15,329 nucleotides of DNA from an uncultured Oscillospiraceae bacterium (GTDB lineage Bacteria; Bacillota; Clostridia; Oscillospirales; Oscillospiraceae): positions 1 through 15,329 of the forward strand of contig CAKTOJ010000035.1 of the NCBI GenBank assembly GCA_934589665.1, read 5' to 3'. Below, in pieces: positions 8,031-13,899 of the stretch. The first letter of the stretch is position 1; every line of letters begins with the position of its first letter. The notes below the pieces were generated by a model. The model was given only the letters and a program-made list of their open reading frames with translations, was not told the DNA's origin and made no database searches. A program made the translations under genes and the position numbers.

Positions 8031-9281
8031 GTGCGGAGAGGAGGGAGATGCATAGAACGGCGTATTTCGGAGGGCTATGCTCTCCTGCTGGTCACGGTGT
8101 TCTTCCTTTTCCTGCCGATTGGCGGCTATGAGCGCATGATGGAGGGAAAGTACCACTGCTTTCTCATTCTGTCCATCGGCTATCTGCTGGCTGTGATGCG
8201 CGCGGGCGCGCGGCGGGAGCTTCGCCCGCATGAAACGGCGGATCTGTTGGCACTTGTGTATCTTGCTGTGACCATTCTCAGTGCAGTGCTGTCGCCCTAC
8301 GGCGCTGCTGTCCTGCTCGGCGGAACGCGGCGGGACGGGCTTTTGACAGTCACGCTTTATGTTGTCTGCTTTCTGCTGCTTGCGCGGTATCTGCATCCCG
8401 GCCGGCGGCTTTTGTATGTGGCGGCGGGGAGTGCCGCACTATGCGATCTGCTCGTGCTGATCCAGCTTGCGGGGAAAAACCCGCTGTGGCTCTACCCGGC
8501 AGGGCTGAACTATTTTGACGGGGATTCTGCCTATCTCGGCTTTTATGCGGGGACAGCGGGAAACATCGATTTTACGGCTTTCCTCCTTGCGCTCTGCGCT
8601 GCCGCTATGGCCGCGGCGCTCGTGCGCGGCTGGAGCCGCTGGCTGTTTGTGCCGCTCATGCTGACGGTTTGGACGCTTGTGCAGCTGCATGTCGCCGCGG
8701 CTCTGCTCGGCCTTACGGTGGCGGCTGTGGTGAGCCTGCCGCTGCTGTTCCCGCGGAGAAAAGGGGTAATGTGGGCGCTTGCGGCGTTGTTCACTTTGGC
8801 GGCGCTGATATTTTTATGGTATTATCCCGGCAGCGGCGGGACGCTCACGGAGCTGCACCTTCTCCTGCGCGGCAGGGCCGACGCGGGCTTTGGCTCAGGC
8901 CGGCTGGGGCTGTGGCGTGCCCTTGTGCCGCTCATTGCGGAGCATCCTATGCTTGGCGGCGGGTGCGGCACGCTGTATCTGCGTGATGCGGAGCCGTTCT
9001 ACTGGTACCATGGCGGCGAAACGGTGCATGCCGCCGTGACAAGTGCGCACAACGAATACCTCGGTATCCTCATTGATCAGGGGACGCTGGGACTTGCGGC
9101 GTTTCTGGCACTGCTTGTGTATGCCCTGCACAGAGCATACCGGCAGGAGGATGACCGCTCGGCAGTCGCGGGCACGGCACTTGTGTGCTATGCGGTCATG
9201 ACATTCTTCACGCCCGCGAGCTGCATCACGGGCGCGTTCCTCTGGCTGCTGTTTGCTATCATTACGGGGAAAAGAGCGTAG
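8031..9281 (+). CDS. O-antigen ligase/polymerase-like (Wzy/WaaL family) membrane protein
   Basis: A polytopic membrane protein of 416 residues with about ten or more hydrophobic segments. The C-terminal half carries the family signature: GRLGLWRALVPLIAEHPMLGGGCGTL, an external loop, then AHNEYLGILIDQGTLGLAAFLALL. Members ligate or polymerise surface glycans by acting on lipid-linked sugars outside the membrane; in Gram-positives the exact substrate is usually unknown. No other glycan gene is adjacent. The start is uncertain. GTG 8031 gives a plausible N-terminus (RRISEGYALLLV leads into the first helix) but would be almost leaderless. The clear ribosome site AGGAGGGAG (8038-8046) instead points to an ATG at 8048 that is out of frame. 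An in-frame ATG at 8136 would lose the first helix. Confidence 0.82.
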   Translation: MRRGGRCIERRISEGYALLLVTVFFLFLPIGGYERMMEGKYHCFLILSIGYLLAVMRAGARRELRPHETADLLALVYLAVTILSAVLSPYGAAVLLGGTRRDGLLTVTLYVVCFLLLARYLHPGRRLLYVAAGSAALCDLLVLIQLAGKNPLWLYPAGLNYFDGDSAYLGFYAGTAGNIDFTAFLLALCAAAMAAALVRGWSRWLFVPLMLTVWTLVQLHVAAALLGLTVAAVVSLPLLFPRRKGVMWALAALFTLAALIFLWYYPGSGGTLTELHLLLRGRADAGFGSGRLGLWRALVPLIAEHPMLGGGCGTLYLRDAEPFYWYHGGETVHAAVTSAHNEYLGILIDQGTLGLAAFLALLVYALHRAYRQEDDRSAVAGTALVCYAVMTFFTPASCITGAFLWLLFAIITGKRA

Positions 9282-9283
9282 AA

Positions 9284-9315
9284 AAGGAGAGCCGCTTGGG
9301 CTCTCCTTCCTTTTT
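9284..9315. terminator. Bidirectional terminator between convergent genes
   Basis: A perfect 10-bp stem, AAGGAGAGCC (9284-9293) with 9299-9308 and loop GCTTG, is followed by CCTTTTTTACTTTTT. It ends the plus-strand ligase-like gene. On the minus strand the tail is TTTTCTA, so it can also end the yedE-tusA transcript. Confidence 0.85.
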
Positions 9316-9518
9316 TACTTTTTAAGCGTCAGGCGGAAATCGCCGCCCCCGCCCGTGCAGGCAACGCGGTAGCCCTGCTTCTCGGCGAAGCGGGTGACGT
9401 TCTCCACGCAGGTCTGGCTGTCCACCAGCACCTCGAGCGTGTCGGGCGCGTTCTTTTTCACCTCGTTCTGCACCATCACCACGGGCATGGGGCAGGAGTA
9501 GCCTCTTGCGTCGATCAT
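9315..9518 (-). CDS. TusA/SirA-like sulfur (selenium) carrier protein
   Basis: A 67-residue protein of the TusA family, small carriers that accept a persulfide (or, by inference here, a perselenide) on a conserved cysteine and pass it on. The signature is intact: YSCPMPVVMVQ with a CPxP motif, Cys9. Further cysteines at 37 and 54 lie in the C-terminal half. It starts at 9518 with AAAGGAGG about 10 bases upstream, and its ATG overlaps the stop of yedE in an ATGA junction, so the two are translationally coupled. TusA-like proteins are commonly paired with YeeE/YedE membrane proteins and probably receive the imported sulfur or selenium species. Given the surrounding selenium genes, selenium is the likely cargo, but this is inference. 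Confidence 0.9.
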   Translation of the reverse strand: MIDARGYSCPMPVVMVQNEVKKNAPDTLEVLVDSQTCVENVTRFAEKQGYRVACTGGGGDFRLTLKK

Positions 9519-10612
9519 TTTGCGCCAGCCTCCTTTCTCGGCATGTTCCAGAGGGCAATGGCCAGCAGCACGACAAGGCCGAGAATCATGGCGGCCTTAC
9601 CGGCGTTGGAGATGCCGCCGACCACCAGCTGACCGGCCTCGTTCTTGCTGTCGGGGTTGCCAGCAAGACCGAAGTTGTGCGCAAGGGCCGCGCCGACGAT
9701 CATGCCGAACACGGTCACGGCGCTGTCACCGTTGCCCTGTGCGGCCAGAATGAGCTGACGCAGCGGGCAGCCGCCGAGGAGCACACTCCCCCAGCCGACG
9801 AGCACCATGCCCAGCAGATTCCACAGGTGCGCGCTGTGCGCAATGGGCTGGAGGGCGAAGCCAAGGCTGAACTTGTTCATTGCAAGGTTGCCGATGAGCG
9901 TGACAACAAAGATAGCCGCGAAACCGTAGAGCAGGTGGAAATCACCCAGCATCACGGCGTCGCGCAGACCGCCGACCATGCACAGGCGGCTCTTCTGTGC
10001 CAGCGCGCCGACGACGAGCGCGATGACCAGCGCGATCCAGAACGGCGCGTGCATGGAGCCGGGACCCTCCTCGGAGGCCTTGAAGAGCGCAGGAACGGTC
10101 AGCACGAGGATCAAAAGCGCCGCCATCACGGTCGGCAGCACGCTGCCCTCGGAGGTGCTTGCCTCATACGAGCGCTTGAGCGAAAAGCCGTGCCTGAGAC
10201 AGGCAATGCCGATAAGGATGCCGAGAAAGAAGCCGACAAGGCCGACGAGCGCGTTGAGGTCGCCGCCGCCGAGACGCAGCACCATGCGCAGCGGGCAGCC
10301 AAGGAAGGCCAGCGCGCCGATGACGACGAATCCGCCGATGACAAAGCGCAGCGCGGGGGAGGAACCGGCGCGGGCCTTGAACTCCTTGCTGGCGACGCTC
10401 ATGAGAAATGCGCCGAGCACGAGACCGATGATCTCCGGACGGACATACTGCACCTTGGCCGCGCTGTGCAGGCCGCACGCGCCTGCCGTGTCGCGCAGAA
10501 AGCAGGCAATGCAGAAGCCCATGTTTTTCGGATTTCCCATCGCCGTGAGCACCAGTGCCGCGATGCCCACAGCAGCACCGGCAAGCACCACGCCCCAATG
10601 AATTTTTTTCAT
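9515..10612 (-). CDS. yedE: YedE-type putative selenium transporter
   Basis: A 365-residue membrane protein of the YeeE/YedE (thiosulfate transporter-like) superfamily, of the subtype found in selenium-metabolism loci and proposed to import a selenium compound. It shows the internal duplication of that fold: GCPLRMVLRLGGGD (105-118) and GCPLRQLILAAQGNGD (281-296), each with a conserved cysteine (106, 282). Other cysteine sites are CIACFLRDTAGAC (34-46) and SRLCMVGGLRDAV (Cys211). About ten hydrophobic segments are visible. The ATG at 10612 follows GGAGAG at suitable distance and opens MKKIHWGVVLAG, leading into the first helix. It is the first gene of a two-gene transcript with the TusA-like gene, with its own promoter and a putative LysR-regulator site upstream. 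The transported species is unknown; the selenium link rests on context and the family. Confidence 0.9.
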   Translation of the reverse strand: MKKIHWGVVLAGAAVGIAALVLTAMGNPKNMGFCIACFLRDTAGACGLHSAAKVQYVRPEIIGLVLGAFLMSVASKEFKARAGSSPALRFVIGGFVVIGALAFLGCPLRMVLRLGGGDLNALVGLVGFFLGILIGIACLRHGFSLKRSYEASTSEGSVLPTVMAALLILVLTVPALFKASEEGPGSMHAPFWIALVIALVVGALAQKSRLCMVGGLRDAVMLGDFHLLYGFAAIFVVTLIGNLAMNKFSLGFALQPIAHSAHLWNLLGMVLVGWGSVLLGGCPLRQLILAAQGNGDSAVTVFGMIVGAALAHNFGLAGNPDSKNEAGQLVVGGISNAGKAAMILGLVVLLAIALWNMPRKEAGAK

Positions 10613-10668
10613 TTTCTCTACTCTCCTTTTCTTTCCCGTTATTCTCAGGAAAAAATATTGACAGTTTC

Positions 10669-10697
10669 AGTATAAAGACGGCAGGTCAAAATGACAA
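10669..10697 (-). promoter_or_regulatory. Promoter of yedE-tusA
   Basis: On the minus strand, TTGTCA (10697-10692), a 17-base spacer and TATACT (10674-10669) predict a start near 10662 and a leader of about 50 bases before the yedE ATG. Confidence 0.75.
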
Positions 10698-10698
10698 A

Positions 10699-10711
10699 TG
10701 GGTTTATCCGA
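10699..10711 (-). promoter_or_regulatory. Candidate second LysR box next to the yedE -35 element
   Basis: On the minus strand TCGGATAAACCCA fits T-N11-A and shares TCGGAT with the palindrome core. Its centre (10705) is 30 bases, about three helical turns, downstream of the palindrome centre (10735) and it directly abuts the -35 box. That is where LysR-family activation sites usually lie. Confidence 0.45.
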
Positions 10712-10713
10712 AG

Positions 10714-10756
10714 AAAGCGGGAATTTCATCGGATTTTCCGATGAAATTCCCGCTTT
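10714..10756. promoter_or_regulatory. 20-bp perfect inverted repeat: putative LysR operator and/or terminator
   Basis: Two 20-base arms (10714-10733 and 10737-10756) are perfectly complementary around a central TTT. The core ATCGGATTTTCCGAT is identical to that of the palindrome in the yedF-lysR interval and contains a symmetric T-N11-A box. The centre (10735) lies about 73 bases upstream of the predicted yedE start. On the minus strand it is also the first strong hairpin after the DUF3343 stop and is followed by CTTTCTTC, so it may additionally act as a weak terminator. Confidence 0.7.
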
Positions 10757-10770
10757 GCTGTCGTTGTGTG

Positions 10771-11007
10771 TCAGAGCAGAAGCTCGTAAAAGCCCTCGGT
10801 CTCCAGTCCCTCGGATGTGGCGAGCGATTCCAGCGGTGCACGGTCGGCAGTTTCCGCGCGCCATGCCATGCCGCAGTCCGCGGTCAGTGCGCGCGGCACC
10901 GGAATGAGCCGCCCGGCAAGGCCGCGCGCGGCGCAAAGCTTTTCCATGCCGATGGCGGCCGCGGTCGTGTGGAAGGTGATAACCAGCCAAATTTTTTTTT
11001 CTCTCAT
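10771..11007 (-). CDS. DUF3343 Se/S-carrier-like protein
   Basis: A 78-residue protein of the DUF3343 family (putative selenium/sulfur carrier-like). Features include the N-terminal beta strand WLVITFHTTAAAIGMEKL, the conserved middle RLIPVPRALTADCGMAWR with Cys45, and the closing GFYELLL. The cysteine in the 'CG.A.R' motif is the presumed carrier residue; no enzymatic activity is known. Its ATG at 11007 overlaps the stop of the desulfurase gene (ATGA), so translation is coupled, and the pairing suggests that it accepts sulfur or selenium from that enzyme. Codons 3-6 contain a run of nine A on the coding strand, which could be slippage-prone. It is the last gene of the yedF-desulfurase-DUF3343 unit. 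Confidence 0.85.
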   Translation of the reverse strand: MREKKIWLVITFHTTAAAIGMEKLCAARGLAGRLIPVPRALTADCGMAWRAETADRAPLESLATSEGLETEGFYELLL

Positions 11008-12137
11008 CGTGCCAGCTCCTGGATCGCGCGGACGGCCGCGTCGGCCTCCTCCGTCGTGTTGTACCAGCCGAAGCTGAAGCGCACCGCGCCCTGCTCCTCT
11101 GTGCCGAGCGCGCGATGCAGCCGCGGCGCGCAGTGCGCGCCGGAGCGTGTGGCGATGCCGTAGTCCTCCGCGAGCGCGTCCGCGACCTCGCCGGAGTCGT
11201 GATCGCCGAGATTAAGCGAGACGACCGCCGTGCGCTCACGCGTGAAGTCGCCGTAGACCGTTACGCCCGGAATACCGCGCACGCCCTCATAAAAGCGGCG
11301 CATGAGCGCCGTTTCGTGCGCATGGATGGCCTCGATGCCGGTTTCTGCGATAAAGTCCAGCGCCGCGTTGAGTCCCGCGATGCCGTGGCCGTTGAGCGTA
11401 CCGGCCTCCAGCCGCACCGGAAACTGCTCGGGCTGACGCTCGGAATAGGTCTGCACGCCCGTGCCGCCGACCTTCCATGGATGGATGTCAGGATCGCCGC
11501 GCAGGCACAGACCACCCGTTCCCTGTGGCCCCATGAGTGATTTGTGGCCGGTGAAGCAGAGAACGTCGATGTGCATGCGCTCCATGTCGAGCGGCAGTAC
11601 GCCGGCGCTTTGCGAAGCATCCACAACAAACAGCACGCCGCGGCGCTGTGCGATCTCTCCGACGCGCGCAAGGTCGACTGCGTTGCCGGTGAGGTTGGAG
11701 GCGTGCGTGCACACGATGGCGCGGGTGTTCGGGCGCAGCAGGCGCTCGAAATCCGCGTAGTCAAGATTCCCATGCGGGTCTGCGGGTACAAAGTCCAGTG
11801 ATACGTCCCGCTCCTCGCGCAGACGGTAGAGCGGGCGGAGAACGGAATTGTGCTCAAGATCGGTGGAGATCACATGGTCGCCCGCGCGGATAAGACCGTT
11901 GATGGCGATGTTGAGCGCTTCGGTCGAGTTGGCTGTAAAGGCCACATGGTCGGCCCGCGGGCAGCCGAACAGCGCCGCCGCCTTACAGCGCGCGTCATAG
12001 ATCGTGCGCGAGGCGGTCAATGCTCCCTCGTGCGTGCCGCGGGCACTGTTGCCGAAGCTGCTCATGGCGCGCACCACCGCGTCGACGACCTGCGGCGGCT
12101 TGCGGATGGTGGTCGCGGCATTGTCGAGATAGATCAT
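11004..12137 (-). CDS. Cysteine desulfurase family protein (class V aminotransferase fold), selenium-associated
   Basis: A PLP enzyme of 377 residues that would remove sulfur from cysteine, or selenium from selenocysteine, leaving a persulfide or perselenide on its own cysteine. Landmarks (numbered from the ATG at 12137) are the family start MIYLDNAATT, STDLEHNS with His96, VVDASQSAG with Asp173, FTGHKSLMGPQGTGG with the PLP lysine at 199, and RSGAHCAP with the active Cys at 336. The short RSGAHCAP loop marks the SufS/CsdB-like (group II) subfamily. The start follows the yedF stop by four bases and has no clear ribosome site, so it probably depends on translational coupling; a TTG at 12155 would add six residues but does not fit the family N-terminus. 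Its position between yedF and DUF3343 argues for a role in selenium delivery to SelD rather than Fe-S assembly, but that is inferred. Confidence 0.9.
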   Translation of the reverse strand: MIYLDNAATTIRKPPQVVDAVVRAMSSFGNSARGTHEGALTASRTIYDARCKAAALFGCPRADHVAFTANSTEALNIAINGLIRAGDHVISTDLEHNSVLRPLYRLREERDVSLDFVPADPHGNLDYADFERLLRPNTRAIVCTHASNLTGNAVDLARVGEIAQRRGVLFVVDASQSAGVLPLDMERMHIDVLCFTGHKSLMGPQGTGGLCLRGDPDIHPWKVGGTGVQTYSERQPEQFPVRLEAGTLNGHGIAGLNAALDFIAETGIEAIHAHETALMRRFYEGVRGIPGVTVYGDFTRERTAVVSLNLGDHDSGEVADALAEDYGIATRSGAHCAPRLHRALGTEEQGAVRFSFGWYNTTEEADAAVRAIQELAR

Positions 12138-12141
12138 GGCT

Positions 12142-12744
12142 TTACGGACGCACAAGGCGGTCGGCAGCGCTCATCTTCTCGACGATGACATACATGTTCG
12201 TCACCGCTCCGACGGCGAGCTTTTCCGTCAGACCATAGAAATTCAGGCAGGCGCCGCAGGTGAGAATTTCCACGCCTTGCACGGCCATCGCCTTGAGATC
12301 TTCGAGCGAAGCGGAGCCCTCGCAGCTCAGCTTTGCACCGCCGTTGTAGCACAGAACCGTATCCGGCAGCGTCTCCTGCTGGCTCAGGGCATATACAAAG
12401 GCTTTCATCAGCGCGCCGCCGAGCTCATCGTCGCCGCTTCCCATCTTGTCCGAGGAGAGCGCGACAACGGTTTTCGGCTTTGCGCACGGCGTGCATACGA
12501 TCGGTTCGGAGGCATCGGCCGGCGCGTCTCCCTTTGTGATGACGACGCGGTATCTGCCCTCGCCGAGCTGCTCTGAGTGCACAGCGGCATGAAGAGAGCC
12601 GGCCAGACGGGTGAGGTTTTCCACAGCCGTCGCGTTGTCAACCAGCGTCTCCACGCTGCCTGCACCGGAGAGCTGCATGAGCGCATTGCGCGTTTTTACC
12701 ACGGGAATTGGGCAGGCGTCGCCCATTGCATTGACCTGAATCAT
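12142..12744 (-). CDS. yedF: Selenium-metabolism protein YedF (TusA domain plus DsrE-like domain)
   Basis: A 200-residue two-domain protein. Residues 1-72 form a TusA-like domain with the CPxP motif DACPIPVVKTRNAL (Cys11). Residues 90-192 form a DsrE/DsrF-like domain: VVALSSDKMGSGDDELGGAL, a Cys132 strand (TVLCYNGGAKLSCEGS), and GVEILTCGACLNFYGL with Cys163 and Cys166, ending NMYVIVEKM. A C-x-x-C pair (84, 87) lies in the linker. This architecture is the YedF family, which tracks with selD across genomes; its biochemical role is not settled, though transfer or storage of reactive selenium is a reasonable guess. The ATG at 12744 has GGAAGGAG upstream. It is the first gene of a minus-strand unit with the desulfurase and DUF3343 genes, divergent from the LysR gene. 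Confidence 0.93.
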   Translation of the reverse strand: MIQVNAMGDACPIPVVKTRNALMQLSGAGSVETLVDNATAVENLTRLAGSLHAAVHSEQLGEGRYRVVITKGDAPADASEPIVCTPCAKPKTVVALSSDKMGSGDDELGGALMKAFVYALSQQETLPDTVLCYNGGAKLSCEGSASLEDLKAMAVQGVEILTCGACLNFYGLTEKLAVGAVTNMYVIVEKMSAADRLVRP

Positions 12745-12790
12745 AAGAATTGCTCCTTCCTGAACGGCATTGCCTTGATGTGTTACCCCT

Positions 12791-12819
12791 ACTATAGCAG
12801 AGCAGCGGACATTTGAAAA
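12791..12819 (-). promoter_or_regulatory. Promoter of yedF-desulfurase-DUF3343
   Basis: On the minus strand, a weak -35 TTTTCA (12819-12814), a 17-base spacer and a good -10 TATAGT (12796-12791) predict a start near 12784. A weak -35 fits a promoter that needs an activator. GGATTTTTCC (12821-12830), a relative of the palindrome core, abuts the -35 box. Confidence 0.65.
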
Positions 12820-12844
12820 TGGATTTTTCCGTTTTCCTCGGCCC

Positions 12845-12867
12845 TATGATCGGATTTTCCGATCATA
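12845..12867. promoter_or_regulatory. Putative LysR-regulator operator between yedF and lysR
   Basis: A perfect inverted repeat with 10-base arms, TATGATCGGA (12845-12854) and its complement (12858-12867), surrounds TTT. The core TCGGATTTTCCGA is a symmetric T-N11-A box. Its centre (12856) is about 72 bases upstream of the predicted yedF start and 71 upstream of the predicted lysR start, so one site could serve both divergent promoters. The same core recurs upstream of yedE. Confidence 0.72.
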
Positions 12868-12891
12868 AATCGCCTTCCGGCGTGAAAGGAT

Positions 12892-12920
12892 TTGACAAAC
12901 CGCCGGCCAGTCTCTACAAT
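12892..12920 (+). promoter_or_regulatory. Promoter of lysR-selD
   Basis: TTGACA (12892-12897), a 17-base spacer and TACAAT (12915-12920) predict a start near 12927. The leader is short and contains AAAGGAG seven bases before the ATG at 12952. Confidence 0.8.
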
Positions 12921-12951
12921 AATATAAGATTTGAAGGAAAGGAGCAGGAGC

Positions 12952-13863
12952 ATGGATAGTGTAAATCTTCGCGCGCTTGAGATCTTTGTGGCCGTCGTGG
13001 ACGCGGGCAGCTTCACCGAAGCGGCGAACCGTCTTTATCTGTCGCAGTCGACGGTGAGCGATAATGTCCGCTCGCTGGAGACCTCGCTCCACACGGTGCT
13101 TCTGCGCCGCGAGTCCAAACGCCGCCTGACGCTTACATCCGACGGCAAGCGCGTGTATCAGTACGCGCAGGACATCCTTGCAAAGTGCAGTGCGCTGCGG
13201 CTTGATGTGATGGGCGACATGGCGCGCGAGCTTTCGCTCGGCGCGTCCACCGTTCCGGCGCAGTGCCTTCTGCCGCGGTTTATCACGGCCTTTTCCGCAG
13301 CCCATCCCGACAGCTGCTGTACGCTTTTGTGCGGTGACAGCGCTGAGGTTCAGCAGTGGCTGCTGGACGGAGATGTGCAGCTCGGCTTTGTCGGCAGCGC
13401 CGACGACCGGCAGGAGCTGATCTATGAGCCGGTCGCCAGGGACCGCCTTGTGATGATTACGCCGAACACACCGCGCTTTGCCGCGCTTCTGGCAGACGGA
13501 ACACCGGCGCGGGAGCTGTTTACCGAGCCTTTGATCTTTCGTGAGCACGGCTCGGGTACGCAGAAGGTGATCGACAACTATCTCAGCGACATCCGCCTTG
13601 ATCCGCACATCATCCACACGGCTGCCTACGTGTCCGATTCGGCTGTTTTGCAGCGGCTGGTTGCGCAGGGGGCGGGTGTGTCGATCCTCTCCTCGCTTGC
13701 CGTGCGCGAGCAGGTCGAGAGCGGCAGGCTGCTCCAGTTCGAGCTGGGTGAGCAGCCTCCGGAGCGCAGCATCTATATGGCCTGGCGCAAGAAGAGCTCC
13801 ATGAGCGCGCTGGCCCGTTCCTTCGCCGAGCTTGTGAGGGAGCAGGTCAAAGCGTCCGTGTGA
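12952..13863 (+). CDS. LysR-family regulator, selenium-metabolism associated
   Basis: A 303-residue LysR-type transcription factor. Residues 1-65 form the winged helix-turn-helix (NLRALEIFVAVVDAGSFTEAANRLYLSQSTVSDNVRSLE, shown here as family landmarks in two parts: NLRALEIFVAVVDAGSF and TEAANRLYLSQSTVSD). A linker helix follows to about 90, then a two-lobe effector domain (FVGSADDRQELIYEPVARDR is in lobe one; the return segment VLQRLVAQGAGVSILSSLAV is typical). The ATG at 12952 is chosen for its good ribosome site and the family-like start MDSVNLRALEIF; a TTG at 12931 lies upstream. It is divergent from yedF and 36 bases ahead of selD, so it is very likely the local regulator. The ligand is unknown; a selenium or sulfur metabolite is a reasonable guess. 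Candidate operators are at 12845-12867 and 10714-10756. Confidence 0.92.
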   Translation: MDSVNLRALEIFVAVVDAGSFTEAANRLYLSQSTVSDNVRSLETSLHTVLLRRESKRRLTLTSDGKRVYQYAQDILAKCSALRLDVMGDMARELSLGASTVPAQCLLPRFITAFSAAHPDSCCTLLCGDSAEVQQWLLDGDVQLGFVGSADDRQELIYEPVARDRLVMITPNTPRFAALLADGTPARELFTEPLIFREHGSGTQKVIDNYLSDIRLDPHIIHTAAYVSDSAVLQRLVAQGAGVSILSSLAVREQVESGRLLQFELGEQPPERSIYMAWRKKSSMSALARSFAELVREQVKASV

Positions 13864-13899
13864 AAAATAATGCATGCTCTGGAAAGGAGGGAGACGGCA

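Noticed and set aside
9506..10675. A 389-codon plus-strand frame opposite yedE
   Set aside because: Its sequence is almost uniformly polar and charged (runs of Glu, Gln, His, Arg, Ala), the mirror of a membrane protein gene; yedE and the TusA-like gene explain the region.
12841..12867. Palindrome between yedF and lysR as a transcription terminator
   Set aside because: Both flanking genes diverge from this gap, so no transcript needs to end here; an operator explains it better.
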